Positions 43,755 through 53,333 of a DNA stretch of 64,000 nucleotides are shown piece by piece. This DNA is from Pseudomonas sp. RGM2987 (GTDB taxonomy: Bacteria; Pseudomonadota; Gammaproteobacteria; Pseudomonadales; Pseudomonadaceae): contig NZ_JALJDX010000216.1 of assembly GCF_022952855.1 (NCBI RefSeq), forward strand, positions 1 to 64,000, given 5' to 3'. Both the position numbers and the translations under genes were made by a program. The stretch's first letter is position 1, and each line of letters starts with the position of its first letter. The notes beneath the pieces were generated by a model. It had not been told where the DNA came from, ran no database searches, and saw only the letters and a program-made list of their open reading frames with translations.

Positions 43755-44388
43755 CCCCTTTGGCCAGGTCGTCCAGCTTGATTTGCAGGCCACCGACTGC
43801 GGCTTCATCCGACAGCGCAGCCTTGGCTTTTTGGTAGGCCGCGTGGGCCTCATCGGCACGGCCCAGCTGTACCAGCAGGTCGCCCTTGAGCTCTTCGCGG
43901 GTCGCCAGGAATGCCTTGTCGGCATCGCCTTCGAGCAGCTTCAGTGCGTCTTCGGTCTTGTTCTGCGCCGCCAGCACCTGCGCCAGGCGCTGACGCGCCA
44001 CTTCGCCCAGGGTCCGGTTGGCCGGTTTGTCGACAATGCCCTTGAGCTCGGTGGCCGCGTCGTCCAGCTTGCCGTTGTCTACCGCCACCTTGGCCACGAA
44101 CAGGCGCCCGTACTGCGCGTAGGCGCTGCCGCCGAATTCCTTGTCCAGCTTGCCGGCCAGGTCCGCCACACGGGCAGCGTCAGGCTTGCCGTCCGGGGTC
44201 AGGGTGGTCTCCAGCAACTGTTGATAGAGCATCGAGGCGCCTTGCGACTGATTGCTCTGGTATTTCTGGTAGGCCTGCCAGCCGAACACGATGACCAGCG
44301 CCAACAGGCCGCCAGTGACCAGCGGCTTGCCGTTGCGCGTCCACCAGTCCTTCAAATCCGCCAGCTGTTCATCTTCGGTACTCGACAC
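43747..44388 (-). CDS. YfgM-like TPR protein (ancillary SecYEG translocon subunit)
   Basis: 213 residues, an N-terminal membrane anchor (KPLVTGGLLALVIVFGWQAY) followed by TPR-like helical repeats. YfgM in E. coli couples SecYEG to periplasmic chaperones. Between hisS and bamB, the constant location of the family; the stop overlaps bamB by eight bases. Confidence 0.92.
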   Translation of the reverse strand: MSSTEDEQLADLKDWWTRNGKPLVTGGLLALVIVFGWQAYQKYQSNQSQGASMLYQQLLETTLTPDGKPDAARVADLAGKLDKEFGGSAYAQYGRLFVAKVAVDNGKLDDAATELKGIVDKPANRTLGEVARQRLAQVLAAQNKTEDALKLLEGDADKAFLATREELKGDLLVQLGRADEAHAAYQKAKAALSDEAAVGGLQIKLDDLAKGDA

Positions 44389-44428
44389 CCCAATACTCCT
44401 TAATCGCTAAATCGGCTGTTTGACAGCT

Positions 44429-45718
44429 TCAACCCTGCACGACGCAGGTGGCCAGGTGTGCAGCAAGCGCATCCCAGGCAATACTTTGTTGTTCGCCCTG
44501 GCCACGCAGGGGTTTGAAACCTACCACTTGTTGGGCCAGTTCGTCGTCACCCAGGATCAGTGCATACAGCGCACCGCTCTTGTCGGCTTTCTTGAACTGG
44601 CTCTTGAAGCTGCCAGCGCCGGCATTGATCTGCAGGCGCAGGTTGGGCAACTGGTCGCGAACCCGCTCGCTCAAAGCCAGGGCGGCCAGTTCGGCGGCCT
44701 CGCCGAAAGCGCACAGGTAGACGTCGACCTGACGGGCCAGTTCTTCAGGCACCTTGTCCAGGGCCTCAAGCATCAGCACCAGGCGTTCGATGCCCATGGC
44801 AAAGCCCACGCCCGGGGTCGGCTTGCCGCCCATCTGTTCCACCAGCCCGTCATAACGGCCGCCGGCACACACGGTGCCTTGGGCGCCGAGCTTGTCGGTG
44901 ACCCATTCGAAGACGGTCTTGCTGTAGTAGTCGAGGCCACGGACCAGCTTCGGGTTGATCACATAAGGAATGCCCACGGCGTCCAGGCGCGCCTTCAACC
45001 CTTCGAAGTGCGCACGGGATTCGTCGTCGAGGTAATCGGCCATTTTCGGAGCATCGACCAGGACCGCTTGGGTGTCGGCATTCTTGGTGTCGAGCACCCG
45101 CAGAGGATTGGTCTTCAGGCGGCGCTGGCTGTCTTCGTCGAGCTTGTCCAGGTGCGCGGAAAGAAACTCCACCAACGCTTCACGGTAACGACCACGGGAC
45201 TCGCTGGTACCCAGGCTGTTGAGCTCAAGCTTCACCGCGTCACGCAGGCCCAGCTCGCCCCACAGGCGCCAGGTCATGACGATCAGCTCGGCGTCGATGT
45301 CCGGACCGTCGAGGTTGAACACTTCCAGGCCGATCTGGTGGAACTGGCGATAACGACCTTTCTGCGGGCGTTCGTGGCGGAACATCGGGCCGATGTACCA
45401 GAGTTTCTGCACCTGGCCGCCGCCGGTGATGCCGTGCTCCAGCACCGCACGCACGCAGGCTGCCGTGCCTTCGGGGCGCAGGGTCAGGGAGTCGCCGTTA
45501 CGGTCATCGAAGGTGTACATCTCTTTTTCGACGATGTCGGTCACTTCACCGATGGAGCGCTTGAACAGCTCGGTGAACTCGACGATCGGCATGCGGATCT
45601 GCCGGTAACCGTAGTTATCCAGCAGACGCGCCACGGTGCCCTCGAAATAGCGCCACAGGGGCGTCTGTTCGGGCAGGATGTCGTTCATGCCACGAATGGC
45701 TTGCAGAGACTTGCTCAC
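44429..45718 (-). CDS. hisS: Histidyl-tRNA synthetase
   Basis: Class II aminoacyl-tRNA synthetase, 429 residues. MSKSLQAIRGMNDILPEQTP, motif 2 GPMFRHERPQKGRYRQFHQI, the HisA motif LVRGLDYYSKTVFEWV and the C-terminal anticodon domain are all present. 22 bases downstream of ispG. Confidence 0.98.
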   Translation of the reverse strand: MSKSLQAIRGMNDILPEQTPLWRYFEGTVARLLDNYGYRQIRMPIVEFTELFKRSIGEVTDIVEKEMYTFDDRNGDSLTLRPEGTAACVRAVLEHGITGGGQVQKLWYIGPMFRHERPQKGRYRQFHQIGLEVFNLDGPDIDAELIVMTWRLWGELGLRDAVKLELNSLGTSESRGRYREALVEFLSAHLDKLDEDSQRRLKTNPLRVLDTKNADTQAVLVDAPKMADYLDDESRAHFEGLKARLDAVGIPYVINPKLVRGLDYYSKTVFEWVTDKLGAQGTVCAGGRYDGLVEQMGGKPTPGVGFAMGIERLVLMLEALDKVPEELARQVDVYLCAFGEAAELAALALSERVRDQLPNLRLQINAGAGSFKSQFKKADKSGALYALILGDDELAQQVVGFKPLRGQGEQQSIAWDALAAHLATCVVQG

Positions 45719-45740
45719 AAAATTTCCTTAATTCGTTCGA

Positions 45741-46850
45741 TCAGCCGCGTGCGATAAGCGCTGCGTCGGCTTCGACCTTCTCGGCCGCCTTCTCGCGGAT
45801 CAGCCGTTCCAGCTCATCCACCAGATTGTCATTCGTCAGTTTCTGCGACGGCTTGCCGTCGATGTAAATCAGGTTCGGCGTACCGCCCGTCAGGCCGATA
45901 TGGGCCTCCTTGGCTTCGCCCGGCCCGTTGACCACGCAACCGATCACCGCGACATCCAGCGGCACCAGCAGGTCTTCGAGACGCCCTTCCAGCTCGTTCA
46001 TGGTCTTGACTACATCGAAGTTCTGCCGCGAGCAGCTCGGGCAGGCAATGAAGTTGATCCCACGGGACCGCAAATGCAGGGACTTGAGGATGTCGTAGCC
46101 GACTTTCACTTCCTCGACCGGGTCCGCCGCCAACGAGATGCGGATGGTATCGCCAATCCCTTCGGCGAGCAGCATACCGAGGCCGACGGCGGATTTCACC
46201 GTACCCGAGCGCAACCCACCGGCTTCGGTGATACCCAAGTGCAGCGGCTGGACGATTTCCTTGGCCAGCAGGCGGTAGGCTTCGACGGCCATGAACACGT
46301 CGGAGGCCTTCACGCTGACCTTGAAGTCCTGGAAATTCAAGCGTTCGAGGTGCTCGACATGGCGCAGCGCCGACTCTACCAGCGCCGCCGGGGTCGGTTC
46401 GCCATATTTCTTTTGCAGGTCTTTTTCCAGGGAACCGGCGTTCACGCCGATGCGGATCGGAATGCCACGGTCGCGGGCGGCATCCACCACCGCGCGCACG
46501 CGGTCCTCGCGACCGATGTTGCCCGGGTTGATGCGCAGGCAATCCACACCCAGCTCGGCCACGCGCAGGGCAATGCGGTAGTCGAAGTGAATGTCGGCTA
46601 CCAGCGGCACCTTGACCAACTGTTTGATCTTGCCGAACGCCTCGGCGGCGTCCATATCCGGCACCGAGACCCGCACGATGTCGACACCGGCGGCTTCCAG
46701 GCGGTTGATCTGGGCCACGGTAGCGGCCACATCGTTGGTATCGCTGTTGGTCATGCTCTGCACAGCGATAGGCGCATCGCCGCCTACGGGCACGTTACCG
46801 ACCCAGATCTTGCGCGATTCGCGACGTTTGATTGGAGATTCGCCGTGCAT
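45741..46850 (-). CDS. ispG: 4-hydroxy-3-methylbut-2-en-1-yl diphosphate synthase
   Basis: [4Fe-4S] enzyme of the MEP isoprenoid pathway, also called GcpE. 369 residues: TIM barrel starting KRRESRKIWVGNVPVGGDAP, C-terminal cluster domain with CPSCSRQNFDVV and VAVIGCVVNGPGEAKEAHIG. Between rodZ (3-base gap) and hisS. Confidence 0.98.
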   Translation of the reverse strand: MHGESPIKRRESRKIWVGNVPVGGDAPIAVQSMTNSDTNDVAATVAQINRLEAAGVDIVRVSVPDMDAAEAFGKIKQLVKVPLVADIHFDYRIALRVAELGVDCLRINPGNIGREDRVRAVVDAARDRGIPIRIGVNAGSLEKDLQKKYGEPTPAALVESALRHVEHLERLNFQDFKVSVKASDVFMAVEAYRLLAKEIVQPLHLGITEAGGLRSGTVKSAVGLGMLLAEGIGDTIRISLAADPVEEVKVGYDILKSLHLRSRGINFIACPSCSRQNFDVVKTMNELEGRLEDLLVPLDVAVIGCVVNGPGEAKEAHIGLTGGTPNLIYIDGKPSQKLTNDNLVDELERLIREKAAEKVEADAALIARG

Positions 46851-46853
46851 GAC

Positions 46854-47873
46854 TTATTGACCCAACTTCAGGCGAGCGGTCTCGCCACTGGTGAACGGAG
46901 CCACGTCGACCGGCTGGCCGTTGTAGCTGACCTGCGCGCCACGGGCATAGCCCAGGCGCACGGCAAACGGTGGTTTGCCATTGATGGAGGTGCTGTCGCC
47001 CTTGCGCTTGAGGCCGCTGAACAAGACTTTGCCATTGCCGTCGGTGATCTGCGTCCAGCAATCGGCAATGAACTGAATCTGTACCTGGCCTTCACCTGCT
47101 GCCGGTGCTGCGGGTACCACTGGAGCCACTGGTGCAGCCGGCGCGGCAGTTGGAGCAGCCGGAGTCGCTACGGTCGGCGCATGGGTGGCAGGAACAGCGG
47201 GCGCCGGGGCCACTGGTGCGCTGGTGGCCGGCGCGGGAGCGGTCGGTGTGGCTGGCGCAGTGGCAGGCGCGCTTGGCTCGGCACCGGCTTCGGTGCCTTC
47301 CTGGCCCTGCGGCAGCGCGAGCGCGGTTTCGCCCTCGGCCTGGCCTTCCAGCACGGCCTGGTCTTCCGGCTCGTCCAGCGGATGGATCCGGGTGGTGCCG
47401 TCGGCGCCCTCCACTTCCACGTGCTCAGGAGCCAGGGCCACCGGTTCCTTGGTGCGCAGGGCAGTCTGATCCTGCCACCAGACGAAACCGCCGCCAATCA
47501 CGCCGATCAGCAGCAACAGGCTGACCAGCCGCAGGATGGTGTGGGAAACGCGAACCGGCTCTTCGATACGACCCAGGCTGTGCACGCTGCTGCCCTGGGC
47601 ATCGGAACCGGTGTATTGGTCGAATTGCTGGACCAGCACGGTCTGGTCCATGTCGAGCAGCTTGGCGTAGGCGCGGATGTAGCCGCGAGCAAAGGTATGC
47701 CCCGGCAGCTTGTCGAACGCGCCCGCTTCCAGATTGCTCAGCGAAGTCACGGTGAGATTGAGCTTGACGGCCACCTGGGCCAGCGACCAACCATTGCTTT
47801 CACGGGCCTGACGCAGGGTCTCACCAGGGTTTACGCGAGTGGCTGCTACAACTTCGGGATGCGCCGCTTTCAT
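46854..47873 (-). CDS. rodZ: Cytoskeleton protein RodZ
   Basis: Membrane-spanning partner of MreB, needed for rod shape. 339 residues: N-terminal Cro/C1-type HTH (GETLRQARESNGWSLAQVAV), a membrane helix at about 113-130 (ILRLVSLLLLIGVIGGGFVW), a long proline/alanine-rich periplasmic linker, and a C-terminal beta domain (DUF4115) starting VQIQFIADCWTQITDGNGKV. ATG overlaps the pilW stop (ATGA). Confidence 0.95.
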   Translation of the reverse strand: MKAAHPEVVAATRVNPGETLRQARESNGWSLAQVAVKLNLTVTSLSNLEAGAFDKLPGHTFARGYIRAYAKLLDMDQTVLVQQFDQYTGSDAQGSSVHSLGRIEEPVRVSHTILRLVSLLLLIGVIGGGFVWWQDQTALRTKEPVALAPEHVEVEGADGTTRIHPLDEPEDQAVLEGQAEGETALALPQGQEGTEAGAEPSAPATAPATPTAPAPATSAPVAPAPAVPATHAPTVATPAAPTAAPAAPVAPVVPAAPAAGEGQVQIQFIADCWTQITDGNGKVLFSGLKRKGDSTSINGKPPFAVRLGYARGAQVSYNGQPVDVAPFTSGETARLKLGQ

Positions 47874-48631
47874 CTTTGCTCCGACAGGTATTGCTGATAT
47901 TCCGGCGTACCGGGATAGAGTCTTTTTAGTTGCAGGCCGTAGCTTGCGGCTTTGTCACGGTCTTCAAACACATGAGCCAGCCGGACGCCGAGCAATAGAC
48001 TACGTGCATTTTGCTCGCTGAGCAGGCTAAACCGCTCGTAGTAGTCGCGCGCGGGCACATAATGCCTGTCTTCGTAAGACAACTCAGCCATTTCCAGCAA
48101 CGCCCGTGGCTGCTGGCGGTTGAGCCGCAGGGCCTTTTCCAGCTGCTGGCGGGCCAGGTCGCGCTGGCCGAGCTGGGCGGCGGTCATGCCGAGGTTCTCG
48201 AAGACCCGCGAACGCTCCGGATAAAGGGTGTCGGCAGCGGCCTGTTCGAAGCGCTCGTAGGCATCCTTGTAACGCTTCTGCTCGTATAGAAAGCTGCCGT
48301 AGTTGTTCAGGATCCGAGCGTCCTGCGGACGGGCCGACAATGCCTTGCGAAAATGCTGGTCGGCCAGCTCCGGCTCCAGCTCGGCCTGGAACACCAGGGC
48401 CAGGGCCGCATTGGCATCGGCGTCTGAATCGTCGAGCTCCAGGGCTTTCTTGAGCGGCACCTTGGCCCGTTCGGTCATGCCCTGTTGCAAGTAGCCGATC
48501 CCCAGTTGCACATAGGCCGCACGTGCCTCGTCGCGCCCCTTGCTGGTTCTCATCGGGTTGTAGTCGCCCGACAGGACACAACCGGTGCACAGACCGGCCA
48601 ACAGCAAAACGAGCGCGAAGCGCAGGGACAT
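47870..48631 (-). CDS. pilW: Type IV pilus biogenesis/stability protein PilW (PilF)
   Basis: 253 residues. Lipobox LCTGC at the end of the signal sequence and six TPR repeats (RDEARAAYVQLGIGYLQQGM, DADANAALALVFQAELEPEL and so on). PilF/PilW is the pilotin that takes the PilQ secretin to the outer membrane. Between rlmN and rodZ, the constant place of the gene in gamma-proteobacteria. Confidence 0.94.
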   Translation of the reverse strand: MSLRFALVLLLAGLCTGCVLSGDYNPMRTSKGRDEARAAYVQLGIGYLQQGMTERAKVPLKKALELDDSDADANAALALVFQAELEPELADQHFRKALSARPQDARILNNYGSFLYEQKRYKDAYERFEQAAADTLYPERSRVFENLGMTAAQLGQRDLARQQLEKALRLNRQQPRALLEMAELSYEDRHYVPARDYYERFSLLSEQNARSLLLGVRLAHVFEDRDKAASYGLQLKRLYPGTPEYQQYLSEQR

Positions 48632-48643
48632 AGAGATCCTCTC

Positions 48644-49789
48644 TTAGTGACGGTTCGCCGCGTTCACGACATCGTCGGCGGCGTTCAATTCGCGCACGGC
48701 AATGTAGCGTTCGCTGCGACGGGTGCGGTCCAACACCTGCCCTACCAATTGGCCACACGCGGCATCGATGTCTTCGCCACGGGTGGTGCGCACGGTGACA
48801 TTGAAGCCAGCGTGGTGAAGCTGATCCTGGAAGCGCCGGATCGCATTGTTGCTCGGACGCTCGTAGCCCGAATGCGGAAACGGGTTGAACGGGATCAGGT
48901 TGATCTTGCACGGGATGTTCTTTAGCAGCTCGATCATCTCGACCGCGTGCTCGACCTTGTCGTTCACATCCTTGAGCAGGGTGTACTCGATGGTCAGCAC
49001 GCGCTTTTCGCCCAAGGCCGACATGTAGCGCTGGCATGACTCCAGCAGCATCTTGAGCGGGTATTTCTTGTTGATCGGCACCAGTTGGTTACGCAATGCG
49101 TCATTGGGTGCGTGCAGCGACAACGCCAGGGAGACATCGATGTGCTTGGCCAGCTCATCGATCATCGGCACCACGCCAGAGGTAGACAAGGTCACCCGGC
49201 GCTTGGAAATGCCATAGCCCAGGTCGTCCATCATCAGGTGCATGGCGGAAACGACGTTGTCGAAGTTCAGCAGCGGCTCACCCATGCCCATCATCACCAC
49301 GTTGGTGATGGCACGGTCGACGGTTGCCGGGACGCTGCCAAAGGATTTATTGGCAATCCACACCTGGCCGATCACTTCGGCGGCGGTGAGGTTGCTGTTG
49401 AAGCCTTGCTTGCCGGTGGAGCAGAAACTGCAATCCAGGGCACAGCCTGCCTGGGACGAAACGCACAAGGTGCCGCGTTTGCCCTGGGGAATGTACACGG
49501 TCTCGACGCAGCTGCCGGACGCCACGCGCACCACCCACTTGCGGGTGCCGTCGCTGGAAATGTCCTGGCTGACCACTTCGGGGCCGCGAATCTCGGCAAC
49601 TGCCTTGAGTTTTTCACGCAAGGCCTTGCCGACATTCGTCATGGCGTCGAAATCGTCGACGCCAAAGTGGTGAATCCATTTCATCACCTGGCCGGCACGG
49701 AAACGCTTCTCCCCGATTGAGTCGAAGAATTTTTCCATTTCCTGTTGGGTCAGCCCCAGCAGGTTGGTTTTAACAGTCGATGTCGTCAT
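48644..49789 (-). CDS. rlmN: Dual-specificity 23S rRNA A2503 / tRNA A37 methyltransferase RlmN
   Basis: Radical SAM enzyme installing m2A. 381 residues. CxxxCxxC in CALDCSFCSTGKQGFNSNLT binds the cluster, and the second cysteine pair includes the one in RGEDIDAACGQL near residue 353. 28 bases downstream of ndk, 12 bases before pilW. Confidence 0.97.
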   Translation of the reverse strand: MTTSTVKTNLLGLTQQEMEKFFDSIGEKRFRAGQVMKWIHHFGVDDFDAMTNVGKALREKLKAVAEIRGPEVVSQDISSDGTRKWVVRVASGSCVETVYIPQGKRGTLCVSSQAGCALDCSFCSTGKQGFNSNLTAAEVIGQVWIANKSFGSVPATVDRAITNVVMMGMGEPLLNFDNVVSAMHLMMDDLGYGISKRRVTLSTSGVVPMIDELAKHIDVSLALSLHAPNDALRNQLVPINKKYPLKMLLESCQRYMSALGEKRVLTIEYTLLKDVNDKVEHAVEMIELLKNIPCKINLIPFNPFPHSGYERPSNNAIRRFQDQLHHAGFNVTVRTTRGEDIDAACGQLVGQVLDRTRRSERYIAVRELNAADDVVNAANRH

Positions 49790-49817
49790 GGATTCACCTT
49801 CACTCTCAAGCCAATGC

Positions 49818-50243
49818 TTAGCGAGTGGTTACTTCAGTAGCTGCGAAGAAGTAAGCGATTTCGCGAGCAGCAGCGGCTTCGGAGTCCGAACCGTGGACGG
49901 CGTTGGCGTCGATGGACTCGGCGAAGTCAGCACGGATGGTACCGGCAGCCGCTTCTTTAGGGTTGGTAGCGCCCATCAGCTCACGGTTGCGAGCGATGGC
50001 GTTTTCGCCTTCCAGCACCTGAACGACAACCGGACCGGAAGTCATGAACGCAACCAGCTCACCGAAGAAGCCGCGCTCGCTGTGCTCAGCGTAGAAGCCT
50101 TCGGCTTCGGCCTTGGACAGTTGCTTCATTTTCGAAGCTACAACGCGCAGGCCAGCGTCTTCGAAACGGGAAACGATCTTGCCGATCACGTTTTTAGCAA
50201 CGGCGTCAGGCTTGATGATGGAGAAAGTACGTTGAACAGCCAT
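49818..50243 (-). CDS. ndk: Nucleoside diphosphate kinase
   Basis: Exchanges gamma-phosphate among NTPs and NDPs. 141 residues; the phosphorylated histidine is in NAVHGSDSEAAAAREIAYFF and the N-terminus MAVQRTFSIIKPDAVAKNVI is the family start. Confidence 0.98.
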   Translation of the reverse strand: MAVQRTFSIIKPDAVAKNVIGKIVSRFEDAGLRVVASKMKQLSKAEAEGFYAEHSERGFFGELVAFMTSGPVVVQVLEGENAIARNRELMGATNPKEAAAGTIRADFAESIDANAVHGSDSEAAAAREIAYFFAATEVTTR

Positions 50244-50271
50244 GGTGTAGCTCCAGAATCGGTAATGTGTG

Positions 50272-50302
50272 AAAAATTAAACCCGCGAATTATACGCGGG
50301 TT
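50272..50302 (-). terminator. Terminator of the isc operon (after iscX)
   Basis: AACCCGCG-TATAATT-CGCGGGTT on the minus strand followed by TAATTTTT, 30 bases after the iscX stop. Confidence 0.82.
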
Positions 50303-50331
50303 CAGGGGTATTGCCTAACCTGCAAGGTCGA

Positions 50332-50532
50332 TCAGTCGATTTCCTCGATCCAGAGCTGCTGGACCGCCTCAAGGACCTTCTCGCCACAACGGCCAGCGGT
50401 ACTGTCGAAGTCAGGAAGCTCCATGATCCAACGCTGCAGATCGACGAAATTGACAGCCATCGGGTTCACGTCCGGCTTCGCTTCGGCCAATTCCTCAGCG
50501 ATGCGTTGTACATCATTCCAACCATAGCTCAT
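50332..50532 (-). CDS. iscX: Fe-S cluster assembly protein IscX
   Basis: 66 residues, MSYGWNDVQRIAEELAEAKP, with DVNPMAVNFVDLQRWIMELP; binds IscS and iron and regulates cluster assembly. Last gene of the isc operon. A start at 50568 would overlap fdx and is not used. Confidence 0.95.
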   Translation of the reverse strand: MSYGWNDVQRIAEELAEAKPDVNPMAVNFVDLQRWIMELPDFDSTAGRCGEKVLEAVQQLWIEEID

Positions 50533-50545
50533 GACAGTGTCACCA

Positions 50546-50887
50546 TCAGTGCGGCGCTTCGGCCGCATGGTTAAGCGAATATTTCGGGATTTCGACGGTC
50601 AGGTCTTCCGTACCGACGATAGCCTGGCAACCCAGGCGCGATTGCGCCTCAAGTCCCCAGGCACGATCGAGGAAATCTTCTTCCAGTTCGTCCGCTTCTT
50701 CCAGCGAATCGAAGCCCTCACGAATGATGCAATGGCAGGTCGTGCAGGCGCAGACACCGCCACAGGCGCTTTCCATCTCGATATGGTGCTCGTGGGCCAG
50801 CTCAAGGATAGACGTCCCAGGCTCAGCCTCCACTACCATGCCCTCGGGGCAGAACTTCTCGTGGGGCAAAAAAATCACCTGCGGCAT
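50546..50887 (-). CDS. fdx: ISC-type [2Fe-2S] ferredoxin
   Basis: Electron donor in iron-sulfur assembly. 113 residues with ligands in ESACGGVCACTTCHCIIREG and the distal cysteine in SRLGCQAIVG. Placed between hscA and iscX. Starts MPQVIFLPHE, three bases after an in-frame ATG. Confidence 0.96.
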   Translation of the reverse strand: MPQVIFLPHEKFCPEGMVVEAEPGTSILELAHEHHIEMESACGGVCACTTCHCIIREGFDSLEEADELEEDFLDRAWGLEAQSRLGCQAIVGTEDLTVEIPKYSLNHAAEAPH

Positions 50888-50890
50888 CAA

Positions 50891-52753
50891 TTACTCCTCG
50901 ATTTCATTCAGGTTACGCCCCGCCAGGGCGGCTTTGACCGTTGAATCCAGGCGGCGGGCGGCAAAGGCATCGGTGACGCTGGACAGACGCTTGGTCTGCT
51001 GCTCGATGGCATAGCCATCGGTGCCTTTGATCAGTTCGGACAATTCCTGCACCTGCATTTCGATGACCATCCGCTCTTCGGCGTCCAGCAGACGGTCGCC
51101 GTCGGCCTCCAGGGCACCCTGCACGGCCTCGATCAGGCGCTGGGCGTCGACCTGCTGCTCGCGCAAGACGCGGGCCACCTTGTCATCGCCGGCATACTGG
51201 AAGGAATCCTTGAGCATCCGGGCAATCTCGCCGTCGGTCAGGCCGTAGGATGGCTTGACCTGAATGCTCGCCTCGACGCCGGAAGCCAGTTCGCGGGCGG
51301 AAACATTGAGCAAACCATCGGCATCGACCTGAAAGGTCACGCGGATCTTCGCCGCACCGGCGACCATCGCCGGAATGCCGCGCAATTCGAAACGCGCCAG
51401 GGAACGGCAGTCGCTGATCAGTTCACGCTCGCCTTGCAGCACGTGAATCATCATGGCCGACTGGCCGTCTTTATAAGTAGTGAAATCCTGGGCACGGGCA
51501 ACGGGGATCGTGGTGTTGCGCGGGATCACCTTCTCCATCAAGCCACCCATGGTTTCCAGGCCCAGGGACAACGGAATCACGTCGAGCAACAACAATTCGC
51601 CGCCGTCGCGCTTGTTGCCGGCCAGGGTATCGGCCTGGATCGCGGCGCCAATGGCGACCACCTGGTCCGGGTCGATTTCGGTCAGCGGTTGGCGACCGAA
51701 GGCCTCGGCCACGGCTTCGCGAACCCGAGGCACGCGGGTCGAACCGCCGACCATGACCACGGCCTTGACGTCTTCGAGCTCCACACCGGAATCACGCACG
51801 GCGCGGCGGCAGGCCTTGAGGCTGCGGGCGACCATCGGCTCGATCAGTGCATCGAAGGCTTCACGGCTCAGCGAGGCTTTCCATTCGCCGTAGACCACTT
51901 CAACGCTCGCCGCATCGGTCAAAGCTTCCTTGGCGGCGCAGGCGGTTTGCAGCAGATGGCGTTGTGCGCCCGGATCGAGGTCAGCGGACAGGCCCGCTTG
52001 CTCGATGATCCAGCCGGCGATGGCGTGGTCGAAGTCGTCACCGCCCAGGGCGCTGTCGCCGCCGGTGGCCAGGACCTCAAAAACCCCGCCGGTCAGGCGC
52101 AGGATAGAAATATCGAAGGTGCCACCGCCCAGGTCATAGATGGCGACCAGGCCTTCGGCGTGCTGGTCCAGACCGTAGGCCACCGCCGCAGCGGTCGGCT
52201 CGTTGAGCAAACGCAGCACGTTCAGGCCGGCCAGCTTGGCCGCGTCCTTGGTGGCTTGGCGCTGGGCGTCGTCGAAATAGGCCGGGACGGTGATGACCGC
52301 ACCCACCAGCTCACCACCCAATGCGGCCTCGGCGCGCTGGCGCAGCACCTTGAGGATGTCCGCGGAGACTTCCACCGGGCTTTTCGGGCCCTGTACGGTC
52401 TCGATGAACGGCATGTGGGATTCGCCACCGACGAAGCGGTACGGCAGCTGGTCGCCCAATTGCTTGACGTCGGACAGACCACGACCCATCAAGCGCTTGA
52501 CCGAGACAATGGTGTTCAGCGGATCGGTGGCGGCGGCCAGCTTGGCCGACTCGCCAACTTCGACGCGGTCGGCGTGGTAGCGCACGGCAGACGGCAGGAT
52601 CACCCGCCCCTGCTCATCGGCCAGCGGTTCGGAGAGACCGCTGCGCAAGGCAGCGACCAGGGAATTGGTAGTACCCAAGTCGATTCCCACCGCCAGGCGA
52701 CGCTGGTGGGGTTGTGGACTTTGGCCGGGTTCGGCGATCTGCAGTAGGGCCAT
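50891..52753 (-). CDS. hscA: Fe-S assembly chaperone HscA (Hsp70 family)
   Basis: Specialised Hsp70 that acts on IscU with HscB. 620 residues: ATPase domain with VGIDLGTTNSLVAALRSG, IYDLGGGTFDISIL and VVMVGGSTRVPRVREAVAEA, and the C-terminal substrate domain with LEPLSLGLET-type segment DVIPLSLGLETMGGLMEKVI. 4 bases from fdx; 51 bases after hscB. Confidence 0.97.
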   Translation of the reverse strand: MALLQIAEPGQSPQPHQRRLAVGIDLGTTNSLVAALRSGLSEPLADEQGRVILPSAVRYHADRVEVGESAKLAAATDPLNTIVSVKRLMGRGLSDVKQLGDQLPYRFVGGESHMPFIETVQGPKSPVEVSADILKVLRQRAEAALGGELVGAVITVPAYFDDAQRQATKDAAKLAGLNVLRLLNEPTAAAVAYGLDQHAEGLVAIYDLGGGTFDISILRLTGGVFEVLATGGDSALGGDDFDHAIAGWIIEQAGLSADLDPGAQRHLLQTACAAKEALTDAASVEVVYGEWKASLSREAFDALIEPMVARSLKACRRAVRDSGVELEDVKAVVMVGGSTRVPRVREAVAEAFGRQPLTEIDPDQVVAIGAAIQADTLAGNKRDGGELLLLDVIPLSLGLETMGGLMEKVIPRNTTIPVARAQDFTTYKDGQSAMMIHVLQGERELISDCRSLARFELRGIPAMVAGAAKIRVTFQVDADGLLNVSARELASGVEASIQVKPSYGLTDGEIARMLKDSFQYAGDDKVARVLREQQVDAQRLIEAVQGALEADGDRLLDAEERMVIEMQVQELSELIKGTDGYAIEQQTKRLSSVTDAFAARRLDSTVKAALAGRNLNEIEE

Positions 52754-52803
52754 CGTAATCAGGTCTTATCTGTAATCAGGCGTGCGACCGGAGCGGCACT
52801 GGG

Positions 52804-53325
52804 TTAATCGTCGAGGCGCTCTTCGAGCTGGCGCACTTCGTAAGTGAGCTTGTCGAGGAACTGCATGCGCCGCATCAGGCGTTCAGCCTGTTCGCGTTGC
52901 GCGGCATCGTTCCAACAGGCTGCGAAGCTGTCGTTCAGTTGCTGCTGGGCGTCTTTCAGGCGGCGCTTGAAGGCGGCAACACCGGCCAGGTCGGCACTGT
53001 CCTGCAGGTCTTCGAGTTCTTCGCGCCATTGCATCTGCTGCAAGAGAAACTCGGGATCGTGGACGGTGACTTCCAGGGGCAGCTCGTGGCCGCTGATGGC
53101 GAGCAGGTATCGCGCGCGCTTGGCCGGGTGCTTGAGCGTCTGGTAGGCCTCATTGAGGTTCGCCGACTGCTCCAGCGCCCGCCGCTGCTCGGCCTCGGAG
53201 GCATCAGCGAAACGGTCCGGATGAACACCACGGGCCAGTTCCAGGTATCGCGCGGACAACTGATCGAGATCCAGCTGGAAAGCAGGCTGCAACTGGAATA
53301 ACGCAAAATGACAAGGAGTACCCAC
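52804..53325 (-). CDS. hscB: Fe-S assembly co-chaperone HscB
   Basis: J-domain protein that delivers IscU to HscA. 173 residues; J-domain with the HPD motif in RGVHPDRFADASEAEQRR and a C-terminal three-helix bundle. Start is GTG at 53325 (family MGTPCHFALFQLQPAF), 8 bases after iscA; the open frame extends into iscA. Confidence 0.95.
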   Translation of the reverse strand: MGTPCHFALFQLQPAFQLDLDQLSARYLELARGVHPDRFADASEAEQRRALEQSANLNEAYQTLKHPAKRARYLLAISGHELPLEVTVHDPEFLLQQMQWREELEDLQDSADLAGVAAFKRRLKDAQQQLNDSFAACWNDAAQREQAERLMRRMQFLDKLTYEVRQLEERLDD

Positions 53326-53333
53326 GAGCCGCC

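Noticed and set aside
45900..47897. 665-codon open frame on the plus strand across ispG and rodZ
   Set aside because: Spans two well-supported minus-strand genes and has the composition of a shadow frame.
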